Shown one piece after another: positions 10,691 to 23,307 of a DNA stretch of 64,000 nt; the first letter of the stretch is position 1; each line of letters starts with the position of its first letter. Origin of the DNA: Rhizomys pruinosus (lineage: Eukaryota > Chordata > Mammalia > Rodentia > Spalacidae); contig VZQC01000353.1 in the NCBI GenBank assembly GCA_009823505.1, positions 114,460 to 178,459 of the forward strand. The letters run 5' to 3'. The notes under the pieces were generated by a model. The model saw only the letters and a program-made list of their open reading frames with translations, made no database searches and was not told the DNA's origin. Made by a program: the position numbers and the translations under genes.

Positions 10691-11286
10691 AAGAAAAAGT
10701 GTGCTAAGCACAAGGATACCCAGTGCTTTTTGACTTCCAGTGCGATGTGACCAGCTGCCTCAATCTCTCTTGCTGTGACCTTTCTCCCTTGAAAAAAAAT
10801 GATGCTGGTCAGACTTGGGTGTGGGAATGGAAGATGCTGGTCAAGGAGTACAAAGTCTTAATTATGAATTATGGAGTGCTTATGAAAAATTGAATGTGTG
10901 TCAACCTTACTATAACAATATTGTGCTTATGTTTAAAAATTATTCAAAGAGTAGATCTTAAATACTCTCAGCACAATCTGAAAAAGATAAGTAAGCCAGA
11001 AGATGGATATGTTAATATGTCTGTTTGAATCATTTTACAGTGTTAATACAAATTAAAATACTGCCTTATATAGCTTAAATATCAAAGTTTAATTTTATAC
11101 CCCAGTAAAACAAGAAAATAATACCTTCACGTACTGTGACCTTGTTAATATAGTATTGTCAGTTATGTTTTAAGAGATTCTTCATTATCAGTGTGACTAT
11201 TATAGGTCTATTATATAGTTTAAGATGTATTGATAATTTTGTCAAAGGTATTTGGAATGTTAAGACATAGTCAAATACCCTCATAT

Positions 11287-11288
<2 letters not shown>
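10691..11288. other. unique AT-rich DNA, nothing recognised
   Basis: No repeat or gene structure identified. Confidence 0.4.

Positions 11289-11366
<78 letters not shown>
11289..11366 (+). repeat. compound (CT)n(CA)n microsatellite
   Basis: (TC) dinucleotides at 11289-11328, a short transition, then (AC) dinucleotides to 11366. Confidence 0.97.
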
Positions 11367-11367
<1 letters not shown>

Positions 11368-12470
11368 AAATATGAACATTTTTGTCTGTTTGCATTTGAC
11401 AAATATCCAGGACCTGACATTTGGTGACAGTAGCCACATAAACTGTCGTGTCTACTAGAATTTTTCTATGGAGCTTTAAATAGCTTCAGTGATAGTTTTT
11501 TTTTTCTTCTTACTCCCCCCCCCCATGTAGAAGCTAAAATGTCCACTCTTTGCCTGAACCAATTTATCAGATTCAAAGGAAAGGGTAATAAACCTGTCAT
11601 TTCCGGCTGTAGCACTGAGGGCACTACTGATACCCTCATATTAGGGCTTATTAAAAGTAGAACTGTCTCTTAGTTTTTGTTATCAAAATTGCTTCCAAGT
11701 CTTGTTAAGACTCCATGTTATTCTTGATGGAATGGAACTAAAACAAAGAAGAAGCACAAAGAAAAGAAATAAAAGAACCCTAAGTGACCCCAATGGAGCT
11801 CTGAAGTACTGGGCTATTAAACACCTGGCTGTGTAGATGGTTATTGGAGTTCTCCAATTTATCACAGATACAACCTGCCAGGAGAAAATTAATTTAAAAT
11901 TCACTTCCATCACAGATCTGTTCTGTTTCTACTGAAAATGTGAGAAAGGTTTACCCAGTCAAAATCATTGTTGACTAGTCCCTAGGTACATTCCTACTTC
12001 ACTCTTCCAATAACTTGCACCTGCCAACAGCCTGCTATCAACAGGAGTTTGGAAGAAGGGAAACAAGTAAATAAATAAATGTTTTATCCCAAATGTGGAA
12101 TCGTCCACAGGACACAATTCTGATAGATCAGAGTCAGTGTAACTGATTTCTTTCCTGAAATCACCAAGGGAGTGTCTATTATTGGAAAAAGCTTTGGAGT
12201 CAAGAACAGATTTGTTTAAATTCTGTAATTCTGCTGCCTAATTGTGTACAGTAGAGCAGTTGAGCAGTTACTTAAGACACGAACATTTTACATGAGTGCA
12301 ATGGAAGTATTAATGATGTGTTCTAAGAGCATGAGTGAGAGCATCTGCCCTGTGAGAAAGGTCTGATCACATCATCCAGGACCTTCTCAAGCCTGCTTCT
12401 CCAGACTCCTTCAACTCCAAGCTAAATTTCAACATCAGTCCTGTCTCTAATTGATTTGGAGTGATGTATC
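11367..12470. other. unique DNA, nothing recognised
   Basis: A C run at 11515-11524 and a T run at 11500 are the only low-complexity features. The minus-strand frame 11683-11913 has no recognisable product. Confidence 0.4.
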
Positions 12471-12474
12471 AATA

Positions 12475-12720
12475 TCGAAGTATGACAGGGGGCATGTGCA
12501 ACTTATATGTGGAAGTCAGAGAGTCAGAGGTCAGACTCTGGTGTCATCCCTCAGGAGCCCTTCACATGGTTCTTGAGACAATGTCTCCTATTAACTCTTG
12601 TCAATTAGACATGTCCTTTAGGCACTGGGATGTATGCCACCATGACTAGCTTTTTCACGTAGATTCTGGGGATTAACTCATGCTCATAGAGCATATATCC
12701 CACAGTTTTGACATACCCTT
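12475..12720 (-). mobile_element. B4-like SINE (ID-B1 chimera)
   Basis: The plus strand reads ggcatgtgcaacttatatgtggaagtcagag..., ...gcactgggatgtatgccacc... and ...gattctggggattaactcatgctc, the order expected for a reverse-oriented B4/RSINE-type element. It is diverged. Confidence 0.6.
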
Positions 12721-13489
12721 CTCTATCTCAATCTCTTAAAATAGTGGCTAATACATATTGATAATTATAAATGAATGAAGAAAAGAGATAAAGCACCCAA
12801 TATTGATTCTATCATTTAATAGGTTCTCAAAATACTGCCATAATGATTTCTTTCATTTGTGTTATCTTTAAGGATGCTGCTTATAAGCAGAATATCACTA
12901 GATTTTAAAGTTGGAGAGAATCTGAAGAGCACTTATAGCCAGGTTTGAAATATTTTGATGTTGTTCTAAACATTACTGCTGCAAGCAAAAAAATAACAGA
13001 TCCTACCTTCTTTCTGAATCTATATTGATTACAAAATTTCTTTGGTAGGATTCAGAGCTGGATAAGGTTGATGCTAAATTTTTCCTTCATGTAGCTTGCA
13101 TAGAACCTTCTAGCATTATGGAAGGTAGACAGTAGAGATGTGGCTATGAATCAGCACCAGCTTGATTTTCTCCTTGTTTGTACTACATGTTATGCATGTA
13201 GAGTCTATATTATGTAGTGTCTTCAGCAACAGGTTTTAGCATGAGGTTCTGGGAGGAAACCAAGGGCAGGGGCAATGGACAGTATTGTTTGAAGGTCTAT
13301 AGGACCTCTTGCCAATAGCTTCAAATAGGGAGTCCATTAGTGGTATTGGGCTTTTACTTTGCAAGCCTATGTTGCCTAGTAGGCACAATGTCTGCCCATG
13401 ATCATTGTCACCTATGATCATTGCTTGCTAAAGAATATATATATTCTTTAAACAGCTTCTAGGTTTCCATATGGCTTTTTCTAAAGGTC
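12721..13489. other. unique DNA, nothing recognised
   Basis: Contains a short perfect palindrome aagaatatatatattctt at 13432-13449; otherwise featureless. Confidence 0.4.
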
Positions 13490-14430
13490 TTTAGCATTAC
13501 TTATCCATCCTCATAATCTCCCCTTGCCCTCCCCTCTTCTTCTTGGTCCAATTTAGCCTTCCCCATTCTATTATATTCCTTTCCCCCTTTAATTAAATTC
13601 TACACCCCCTCTCAGGAAGCCCCAATCATGGTTGTTTATTTATTTCTAGACCCCTCTGAATTTTCAGATCGAAACATCCATCTCTAAGATTTCAAACCTA
13701 ACATCGAGCCATGAGAGAAAATGTGATGTTTGTTTTTCTAGGTCTGGGCTATCTGACTTAGCATGTTTATTTCCAGTTCCACCAATTTACCTGCAAACTT
13801 CACAATTTTCACTTTTTAAGAGTTGAATAATATTCCATTTTGTAGATGTACTACACCTTTATTATCCATTAATCAGCTGATGAACATCTACCATGTTTCC
13901 AACTCAAGGCTATTATGAAAAGGTCAGCACTGACCATGGATGAACAGGTGTCTCTGTGGTATGATGGAGAGCCATTTGGGTATATGTTCAAGAGTGGTAT
14001 GGCTGGATCATATGACAGACCAACTTCTAGCTTTTTGAGGAATTTCCACACCAATCTCCTCAATGATTACAATAGTTTACACTCCTACCATCAGTAGATC
14101 AAAGTTCTCTTTTCTCTATATCCTCAACAGCATTTGTCATTGTGCTTGAACCTTAGCCATTCTGACTGCCATGGAAAGATAGGCCCACCAGTAGCATTGT
14201 GTCATGAACACTATAGGAGTAACCAACTATATTCTTCTTCTTCTTCTTCTTCTTCTTCTTCTTCTTCTTCTTCTTCTTCTTCTTCTCCTCCTCCTCCTCC
14301 TCCTTTTTCTTCTTTCTTCTTCTTCTTCTTCTTCTTCTTCTTCTCCTCCTCCTCCTCCTCCTCCTCTTCTTTCATACATTTTTATTGAATTTTTTCATAT
14401 TTCAGACTGAAGAAGTTAATTAACTTTATA
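13490..14430 (-). mobile_element. old L1 ORF2 3' portion
   Basis: The minus strand encodes remnants of the ORF2 C-terminus: around 13869-14063 a frame carries the conserved order VGLSYDPAIPLLNIYP ... LFIIA, with other stretches in other frames. The plus-strand text 'ttgaataatattccattttgtagatgtacta' is the reverse of the L1 segment after it. A TTC/TCC microsatellite interrupts it at 14232-14373. Confidence 0.7.
14232..14373 (+). repeat. compound (TTC)n(TCC)n microsatellite
   Basis: Two blocks of ttc units, each followed by a tcc block. The polypurine/polypyrimidine tract can form H-DNA in principle. It generates the spurious poly-Ser and poly-Leu frames here. Confidence 0.97.
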
Positions 14431-14699
14431 CCCCCTTCCAGACTGGCACCCTCCCATAGATGCCACCCACTGGATTTCATGCATTCTCTTATTTGTGTTA
14501 AGATATATTGAGTCAAATTAGTTTCCCTAACTGGAGTCAAAATCTGCTTCATAGGATGGAGCCCACACCTGACATTGATATCAGGACTATGAAGCTGAAG
14601 CTAAACACACCATAGATCATAAGCAAAAGCTTAATACAACTATTCTCATAAATAGATACAGTATTAAACTGATTTCAAATAAGTTACTCTTATATCCAT

Positions 14700-15202
14700 A
14701 AGAAAATGCATCTCTAAACTCTCTGGAGAAAAAAAAAACACTTTTATACAGCAGATGGTGATTAACACAGAGAATCTCAACTGGCCAACTTTAAGAGAAT
14801 AAGAGGTTTCAGACTGCTCATTCTTGAATAGGAAACCTAAATTAAACTTCTGTTTCCCAAAGACTCAGCAATCTTTGTGAAGAAGGTGTAGAAAGATTGT
14901 AAGACTGGAAAGGGTGGAGTACCATAAGATAACAGAGATTTCCTGACAGCTGATCACCTGAATTTACAGCCATGCTGAGAGCATTCACACATCCTATATA
15001 AGCTCAAATCAGAAAATATCCCAGCATAGATATAAGAAGCCTCATCCCTACTATGGGAAAACCAGCTAATCGATGACGTCTGAGAAAGGGAGATTCAGTC
15101 TAATTTAAGACTGAGATTCTTACTATGTTGACAAGCTCCAGTGGATGAATCCATAACTAAGTATATTTAATACACGATTGTAAGTTTGCAGACATATATA
15201 TG

Positions 15203-15258
<56 letters not shown>

Positions 15259-15410
15259 TATATACATATGTATGTAAATATATATATATTAGAGTATATA
15301 AATTTGGTGGGAATTTGAAAGGATGGGTGAAGAACATATGGGAGGGATCTAAATATGATCAAATATTGTTATATAAAGTTTGTATTAAAAATTCTTTGGT
15401 TGAATAACAC
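14700..15410 (+). mobile_element. L1 (Lx-like) 3' UTR
   Basis: Contains the L1 3'-UTR phrases gcagatggtgattaacaca, gtgtagaaagattgtaag and gttgacaagctccagtgga in the expected order. It ends in an aagtttgtattaaaaattc-type tail and is interrupted by a TA microsatellite. Confidence 0.7.
15193..15292 (+). repeat. (TA)n microsatellite
   Basis: Long tatata run with scattered tg and ca steps; self-complementary and prone to cruciform formation. Confidence 0.95.
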
Positions 15411-16812
15411 TTTACCTACTATATTTCATGCTGTTTTTTTTTTTTTTTCTGGTTACACAGTGTGGATTGCTGTTCACTGAGCCAATGATAAGACAGAACA
15501 ATGTTCATATCTTGAGTTGGCCACTGAGAAATAAATAGAAGGAATTTGGGGGAAATGAAGTTTGAGCTCTTCCCAGCACTTTTTTTCCAGTTTTTCTTGC
15601 CTTATCTGACTCTACTTGCAAATCTTAAGACACCTAAAGAGAAGCAAGACAATGGAAAAATATCCCAGAAAAGGCTCTACATCAACAGTTTTTAAAATAC
15701 AAAATGTTTGCTATGCAAAAATAAATTTGAATTATTATAAAACAAGTAAATAACCACACCTATAATCTCTACTAATTAAGCAAATACTGGCCTGTTTATT
15801 GTTTGCTAGATTTTCTCTAAATTGTTTATATTGATTAGTAAATTGTTACTATAGCAATAAGAGCAGCTACTATTCTTCATTTTAGGAAAAAATGTAAGAA
15901 GTGAGTTCCTCTTTTATGATTTACTTGTTCCTCACAACCAAAGAAACAACAATATTTTAAGTGTCTTGAGTGTCATCCAAAGCATCATGCATCAAAAGCT
16001 TCCATCCCAGGGAAGAGACACAGAATGAAGAGATTGAAGATAGGCCAGCCAGAGGTGTAATAGTGAAAAGAAAAGAAAGATTTACATAGTGTGGCCACAT
16101 TGTGAAGAGGAAAAATAGCTCATATGACCTAAAAATCCATATTTGGGGAGTGGGCATGAGGAATAGGTTGAAATAAAGGGTAAGTGCTATGCATGACTAA
16201 GCAATCCTTGTCAAGGTGTGTTCCCACCCACCCCCAATAATTGGTGTCTGATGCCTAGTCTCCTCTGAAAGGTGGTTTGAGAATCTGTCATAACTGTATG
16301 AATTTCTTCCTGTGAGGCAAGTCCCTCCTCTGGCTGACAGAAGCCCTTTTCTTTCCCAGTTTGAGACTCCTGGGGCTATTCCAGTTCCTTGGGGGTCTAT
16401 TGTTTCGATATTCTGATTGCAAAAGAGATTAAACACGTTTGTCTCTTTTAAGGATATTACTTCGCTCATGAAATTCACTGTGTGGGGCTTTATTAAGAAG
16501 TCCTTAGGTCACAGGAGTCAATTCTGAAGACGTTGCCATGCTAGTGCCTTTGTTTACCTCTCTTCACTTCCTGCAGTGGGGTGAGATGTCTTGCTTGGTC
16601 CTGCATTCCTACTATGATGGACTGCTTCATTACTGTAGCCTCAAAAGCACTGAGATCATGGAACAGGACCTCCCAGACTATGAACAATAGCTCTTTACTT
16701 TTTGAAAGATAATAATATCAAGTTGTTGTTCCTGTGGCTGACACACTCTCCAGAGGATTAACATAAATTGACTAGGATTATACAGTTGTAACCGGTAAAG
16801 AATGACACAACT

Positions 16813-16813
<1 letters not shown>
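15411..16813. other. unique DNA, nothing recognised
   Basis: A poly-T run lies at 15434-15448. The minus-strand frame 16197-16478 (93 codons) has no recognisable family. Confidence 0.4.
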
Positions 16814-16850
<37 letters not shown>

Positions 16851-16872
16851 TATATATGTATATATGTATATA
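16814..16872 (+). repeat. (CA)n-(TATG)n microsatellite
   Basis: ca dinucleotides to about 16845, then tatatg units. Confidence 0.95.
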
Positions 16873-18790
16873 ACTTAATTTGTATTTATGTAGCTAATTC
16901 TATGGGTTTCAGATTTGTATATATTCTCTTACTGTTGATGACAATAACAAAGACTAGTCTCTGCCAAAAATTGATATGCTATAGGAAAAAGACTCATTAA
17001 GAAGAGTTTTCTTATTAGATATTGGAGCATAGGCATTTGTTTGATAGTGAAGTCCATTCCTATGCAGAAACTCCTCTTTCGTCATCATTTTTCTTCTGTA
17101 GTCTCATCTTCTGGTTCTTAGAACTGGATAAATTATTTACTATAGGGACCTGTTACTATCTAGCCTCCTAGATTAAGCCTTTTTTTTTTTTTTTTTTCTC
17201 TCATGGGAGTCCTCAAACAATTTGCACTGAAAGGTGGGCTCATCTGCTCATTATTTCAAAGGAAATGTCTTAGAGTTCCATGTATGTATTCATATATGCC
17301 ACAAGAAATTAAAATATAAAATAAACTCTGATAAACAGATAATTTGTATCATTATGAATTTCATTTCTCATTTTCCAAAACTCGTTAAATTAAAAAAATA
17401 AAATTTGAAATCATTTCCAGATTTTGGTCCTGGAGAGAAGAATGTGTCTTCTTGGCTGCTTTTCTTTCTCAGTCCAGAAGCAAGAAGGGAGGATTTGGTT
17501 AAGAGAAGGATGTGAGAACCTTGCTGTGCATTGCACTGCAGAGTAAACAGCTACGGTCTTTCATTCAAGGCAGATCAAAATATGGACATATTTCTTATTG
17601 TTTGGCTGCCCACATTTAGAAAAAAGTTACCTGCTGCCTGGGGACCCAGTATTTTAGGTTCGGATCCTGCTGTGCTCCTAACAGAAGGCACAATGGTTAG
17701 TGGCACTGTCAGCCATTTAACATAAAACAAAGATCATGCTGTAATCAAGTGGGGACTACTCAGCTGTGTCACTCTGGAGCCCCATTTTAGGGAGTCTAGG
17801 AAAATTGCCACTAAGCTTAAAAAAAAGCAAGGGAAACACAGAAAAAGCTGAAAACAGGGCAATAACAAATAACTTTCTTTCTCAAACTATTTCCCTTCGA
17901 GAAAGCAATGGCGATGAGAAAGCGAGAAAGCAATGGTCAGATTCCTGGATTTTTATCCATGAATCAGAGTCTAGGGGAACCCAGAAGCCCCCAAATATGA
18001 TACTGTATTTAAGCCAGTGTGCTTACTGCAACACCTGACAATGGGACCTATTTCTTAGCAAGAATAATGTTACTAGCCACCTAAATAAATGCTGAGGTTT
18101 AATGTGTAGAAATAATAAAGCCACAGAGATGAAGTGGATTCTAGATATATTAAATCTGGGATAGCTTCAAATAACAGCCTTAAGCAATAAAGTGAATTTT
18201 CCATCCTGCATTCATAATGTCAGGGTTTCTGTGGAAATGCTGGCTTTAAAATACAAGCACCCATAGTTCTCTTCTCAAAAAGCACTGTTCAGATGTCACT
18301 CTAGGTCTCTTAGCAGACAGAAGCATAAAGCCACCAATGAAGGACTTGAGTTTGGAAGGATGATTTCTCTGACTTCCTAGTGCTATTAAAGTCTCTCTAA
18401 AGTGGAAGTCAAGGGATTTCTGTATGGACAAGTGCTCATGCCAGGAAGAGAGTATCTCATGGGAAACTACAGCAAGAGGTAAAGAAAAGCTGGATACTGA
18501 GCTACTTATAAAATTGTGGAATGAAGACTGACAAGGATCAAGGATCCTATAGTCTGAAGAGGATAAGAGCAATAGGGTTTAGAATGGAAACCCACCATGT
18601 GTGAATTCCAATAAAACCCCAAACAAACAAGCGAACAACAACCAACAAAATGCAAACATTTCTCCTTGCACTTGGAAGAATGAGAAATTCTATTTAATCA
18701 GTTAGCCTCACTGAACCTACTTTGAATTATATATATATATATATATATATGATTTAATGAGTTATTTTCTAATTTATATGATTCTTCAGA
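16873..18790. other. unique AT-rich DNA with small simple repeats
   Basis: A T run lies at 17180-17199 and (TA)n at 18727-18750. The frames at 17531-18038 (plus) and 18246-18572 (minus) have no recognisable product and I do not call them genes. Confidence 0.45.
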
Positions 18791-18794
18791 TAAC

Positions 18795-19015
18795 ATAAAA
18801 ACAGAGGAGGTAGGGATGTGGTACAGTTGGGAATGTACTTGTTCTTCAGACATGAGCTCAGATCTCAAGCAGTCATCTAAATCCCGGCTGTGGCAGTGGG
18901 TACCTCTACGTTCAATGCTTAGGAGGTCGAAGCAGGAGGATGTTTGAACTCACTGGTCAGCTAGGCTTCCAAAATTGGTGAGCTGGAGGGAACATGAAGA
19001 TTATGTCTCAAAGAT
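18795..19015 (+). mobile_element. old ID/B1-derived SINE (B4-like)
   Basis: An ID-like head (tagggatgtggtacagttgg) is followed by a B1-like body (cggctgtggcagtgggtacc ... gaggtcgaagcaggaggatg). Strongly diverged. Confidence 0.5.
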
Positions 19016-19025
19016 ATAAGATGGC

Positions 19026-19245
19026 AGGGCTGGAGAGATGGTTCAGCAGTTAAGAGCTCTTGCTGCTCCTGTAGAAAATCCTGGTTTATTTACAGCACCT
19101 ACATGGCAGCCAACAATGGACTGTAATTCCAGTTCCAGAAGATCAGATGCTGTCTTCTGGCCTCCATTGGCATTGGATGCACAGGTGAGCTTATATACAT
19201 GCAGGCAAAAAGTACTCATACACATAAAAAATAAAAATAAATACA
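19026..19245 (+). mobile_element. B2: B2 SINE (older type)
   Basis: gggctggagagatggttcagc head, single ccagttccagaagatc body, and tail cacataaaaaataaaaataaa. Confidence 0.88.
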
Positions 19246-20775
19246 CCAAAATATTTGAAAATAAGATGGAGAGCAAGAAGATACATGTTGACCTCTGTCC
19301 GCCATATGCATACATATATACATGCATGAGCCCCTATACAAACAGGTACATATACATAAATATGTGCACACATCCATGTAGAATAATGCTCATTAAATAT
19401 TGTGAAAACTGCAAAACCTATGGAAATATGCTTAGGAAATAGGCGGTCCATAGAAGCATAAGTAGATGACACTGTAGTGAGTATGAGAATGATAAGGCTT
19501 ATTCACTGATAGGTGCTCATGGTCTACGCTGCAATTAGATCAAACAAATAAATGTCTCAGAAAAGAGCTTTAAAATGAAAAGTAAATGTTTGCTTCTATT
19601 TTATAAAAAGTTTAGAAACACTTTATTTTTTAGAATTGTCATGTAAGAGTGCCCTGTTTATATGATTAATATAATTATTTTATTCTAGATTTCCTCATCT
19701 CTCAATAAAATGGCACTATGTTCTTTGTCTCTGTTCTTAAAAAAAGAAAAATCCATTGTCTTCTTTGATCAATTTCAGTCATTACATTATAAGAAGTATG
19801 TGTGTGTCTGTGTTTACATTGTCATGAGTCTAGGTTAGTATAAATAATTCACATTTTAACTTGACATCTGCTATACCAACATGACCTTGTTTGTAAAGTT
19901 TAGGTCATCAGCACAACTGACAATGGCATTTTTTGTGATAAATCAGTTGTTCTACACATAAACATGCAGTCATCAGTTCTAGCCTTTGTTTTAGAACGTG
20001 ATCTTACAACAACAGTTTGAGAAAAAGAATATCACCACTTTTAGTATTAAAAATGACAAAACACACTGTCATTGTCTAGGTACAGTTTTTCTCCTCACCG
20101 GCTCTCATAAGTACAAATGTATTGATAAGGAAGTAACTGTAACTTTGCAATGACAAGTGAGATTACAATTGTGTTTACATAGCAACAAAATAGTTATATG
20201 ACATCATATAAAGTTTTTGATAATTTTGATTAGAATTATACTGAATTTTATTTTTATGCCAGCAATAGAGAAAAATCTTTCTAAATAATTGATAATATGC
20301 ATAAGTATGTTAGAAACATATTTAAAACACTTAAACAATTGCTTCAAGTGCCCTTGAACACTGGCAATGATGCTGTGTCCGTGTCCTTGACAAAACTCCT
20401 GGAAGAAATTAACTGAGACAGTACCTATAAAGCATCCTTATATTTATGGAGAATAACCAGGGCCAAAAGACCATTCATTCTAAAGGATCTCCCACTCTTA
20501 CTTTCATATGTTATATATCTTTGAAAGATATAGACTGTTTAAAGGAGCTGAGCATGGTGATGGCAGTGAGGAACACAGGGTTAATTTGCTTAGTTTTGAA
20601 TCTAATGGATCAGAAATGAAGTTTGAAGACACTTTTTTATTTGAAGAAAACAAACCAAACAACAGGAAATCAAACCAGGGTGGGTAAGGGGGAAAGCTTA
20701 GCATCTGCTTACAGGAGCATGTGGAGTGAGGGAGGGAGCATCATCACTCTATAGAATTAGAAATCAGAAAGGCAG
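19246..20775. other. unique AT-rich DNA, nothing recognised
   Basis: Several short frames around 19.2-19.5 kb are SINE-tail or low-complexity shadows. No gene structure seen. Confidence 0.4.
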
Positions 20776-20779
20776 GCAG

Positions 20780-20895
20780 CCCCGGTTGCTGCCAGACATC
20801 AGGACATATCTGTGTTCTCAGCACCTCAGAGGCAGAGTCAGGAGAATTACAGGTTCAAAGCCAGCATATACTTTGTTTCCAGACTAAAACAAACT
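20780..20895 (+). mobile_element. old B1-like SINE
   Basis: ttctcagcacctcagaggcagagtcagg ... ttcaaagccagcatat preserves the B1 body order, heavily diverged. Confidence 0.5.
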
Positions 20896-20954
20896 TTGCT
20901 TTTTAATATTTTATTTATATTTATTTTATGAATAAAATAAAATTATAAAAAATA

Positions 20955-21095
20955 TTAAAATAAAATTATATGAATATTTTGGCTGCATGTATGTAAGTGC
21001 ACCACATGCATTCAATGAGGCAAGAAGAAGGTGTCAGACCCCCTGGAACTGGAGTAAGGGATGAGTATTGGCAGCTATGTGGGTGCACTTACATA
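20955..21095 (-). mobile_element. B2/B3 SINE, 3' half
   Basis: Reverse-oriented tail and body (gcatgtatgtaagtgcacca ... agaaggtgtcagaccccctgg ... ggcagctatgtgggtgc). The head is replaced by a GAGGA-type simple repeat. Confidence 0.7.
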
Positions 21096-21165
21096 CATGC
21101 AGAGAGGAGAGGAGAGGAGAGGAGACGAGAGGAGATGAGAGGAGACAAGAGGAGACAAGACAAGA
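21096..21165 (+). repeat. (GAGGA)n purine repeat
   Basis: agagg/agacg/agatg pentamers, all purine on the plus strand. Confidence 0.9.
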
Positions 21166-22080
21166 AAACTATGTGGATTGATTTCTTTCTATGAGAACCA
21201 CAGGAAGGATCTCTGGCCCTATATCAGGGACCAGCTCTCTGTCCTGTTTATGCAGCCTCCTTAGCAACAGAATTGTAGCCTCTCCCACAGGCTCTGCCTG
21301 GTGTTTTGGGAAGAATGATTTTTAACTTGTCTCTCACCCTCGTATTAGGGAAGAAAAGAGATCACCGAGGCCAGTTTCCCTTGGGGAATGGTCTGAATTA
21401 CTTGTCCTTGTGAGTGATGGTTCTGGCAAAGTATCTAATTGATTGAACTGCCTGGTGTTTATTATTCTAATAGTCCTGAAGGAAGCCTGGATGATTCTCC
21501 ATTAGCCCACAATGAAGCTCTGGGGGAGCATTTCCACAGCACTTCAGAGATTGTTAACCTAAAAGTAATTGGGCATATAAATTTGGAGGGTCTTATTTGT
21601 TCTGCCAGAACTAAGTGGATGAAAAGAATGGCCGTATTTACCTTATTTAAATATTCTATTCAAAGAAAATATGCTGAAATGATGCTAGCTACCCAGAGTC
21701 CAGAGAGAGAAAGAGGTCTTGGAAGGACACCACAGCTTACATATGAGCCGCAACACCATTCTCATTTGATCACAAATGGCCACATGTGACAGCTCTGGTT
21801 TACTCCTTTTTCTGCAGTAGGTGAGGACAAAACAAATACATCCAGTTATGAAAATATGGGCTGGATTCCTTTATTATTTCCCATTTCTCTGCTCTGCAAC
21901 CAGCCTCCAATTAGTATAGACATCACAGTGGAAGCACAATGGAAGCGTTGGGGAGGGAAGATTACAATAGTCTGCATGGGAGCATGAAGTCAATACAGAA
22001 GAATATTCTAAGAGTTTGATAGAATAAAATATTAGTAACAAGAAAACTGTGAGAAAATTCAGTTAAATTGACTAGCATTC
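21166..22080. other. unique DNA of more balanced composition
   Basis: No repeat recognised. A 116-codon plus-strand frame at 21439-21789 has no recognisable family, signal or splice context, so I leave it uncalled. Confidence 0.35.
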
Positions 22081-22330
22081 TAACAAATGGGATCTCCTTG
22101 GTCACACCCATGGGGTGGGATGTAATGCAATGGGTTAGGATTTAGCCCTGGGATATGAGTCACACTGGCTATATAAGATGGCCATTTTTTGAATAAAGCT
22201 CTCTCTGTATTTGGATGCCTTACCATGCACCCATGTGCTATACCTTCCTGTGCATGTTTTGTATATGGCTCACCCTGGGAATAAATGGGATGACCCATAG
22301 AAAACCAGCAGAGTGAGCCTAAGAGTGAGC
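22080..22330 (+). other. possible LTR-like or promoter-like block
   Basis: ggctatataagatgg (about 22160) is followed within about 30 bp by gaataaagctctctctg, resembling the U3/R of rodent LTRs. No TG...CA ends or flanking duplication were found, so this is weak. Confidence 0.25.
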
Positions 22331-23130
22331 AACAATGAAACTCTAAGGATTCCAGAGGATGGGGCTAGGCATTAGACATCCAGCTAACCTCCCAAACAGT
22401 GGTGATGAGATTGTTGTTGCATTTTTACTTGTCCCATATTTTGTGTTAGGTTCTTACCTGGAAATGTTGTAAGTAGATGATCCCCTCCACGACACTTTTC
22501 TTCTTGCTATAGGCTTTCTTCTGCTTTCTCTACCAAGAGACAATGCAGTAACATATCTATAGCTAAACTTTAAGAATATTTACATAAGCCTAAAAGAGTT
22601 AAGCTCTTGATACACGTGCCAAATGACATGGTTGTATTGTTCACCTTAGCAAAAAGTGTAAAAAACAGAAACTGAGGAAAATAATGACCAGAATAAAAAC
22701 AAGATATGAATCAAAGTGACATCAGCTACAAAATGGCTTATAGGTCAAGTGAGCAAGGAACAAGTAAGAAAAATTAAAATTCTCTATTGTTAAAGCTTTA
22801 AAGCTCATTTTTTACACTGTCCAGTACCTATATAATCACAAGTCATAAAGAATGGAATCCTCAGAGTTAAAAGTTAATACTAACTTCACTTTGCTGCAAA
22901 ATTGTTAAATTGCTTAGCTGAGTGGCTGTACTATTATTATTTTACTTTCTTTGATGTTTCAACTAAATGGTCATACCATTATCAACAGTTTTACTGTTTT
23001 TGATGTTAAAGAATGATTTCTGGTGTGAATTTTCTGAAAAATATTTATGGGGAAGTTGGGGTTTTTTTCATCATTAGCTTAGACCTGCATAACCTGTATT
23101 AGTTTTAAGATATATAAAAATAAACACAGG
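22331..23130. other. unique AT-rich DNA, nothing recognised
   Basis: No repeat or gene structure identified. Confidence 0.4.
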
Positions 23131-23134
23131 GACC

Positions 23135-23306
23135 AGCCTCCAGAGTAGCTGGGACAACAGGCATGCGTCACCTGGCCCAGCTCCTCAGGAGACTGAGACA
23201 GGGGCTTGCTATATTGTCCAGGCTGGAGTGCAGTGGCTATTCACAGGTGCGATCCCACTACTGATCAGAACGGGAGTGACCTGCTCTGTTCCCAACCTGG
23301 GCCGGT
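23135..23306 (-). pseudogene. Rn7sl: 7SL (SRP) RNA retrocopy, head-to-tail partial dimer
   Basis: Reading the minus strand from 23306 to about 23194 gives the second half of 7SL RNA: ccggcccaggttggg, gatcagtagtgggatcgca, cctgtgaatagccactgcac, ending gcaagcccctgtctc. The S-domain sequence is absent from B1/Alu, so this is true 7SL and not a SINE. About 12 nt later (from about 23181 down to 23135) the 7SL 5' end starts again: gctgggccagg...gcatgcctgttgtcccagct, about 47 nt. 3' end joined to 5' end is the opposite of normal order and implies a head-to-tail junction. No internal promoter integrity is claimed; this is a pseudogene. Confidence 0.85.
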
Positions 23307-23307
23307 A

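Noticed and set aside
13432..13449. Perfect palindrome aagaatatatatattctt as a regulatory operator
   Set aside because: AT-only palindromes of this size are expected by chance in such DNA, and no gene is nearby.
14134..14410. Poly-Ser/Pro/Phe and poly-Leu open frames as a low-complexity protein
   Set aside because: They are translations of the (TTC)n(TCC)n microsatellite in different frames inside an old L1.
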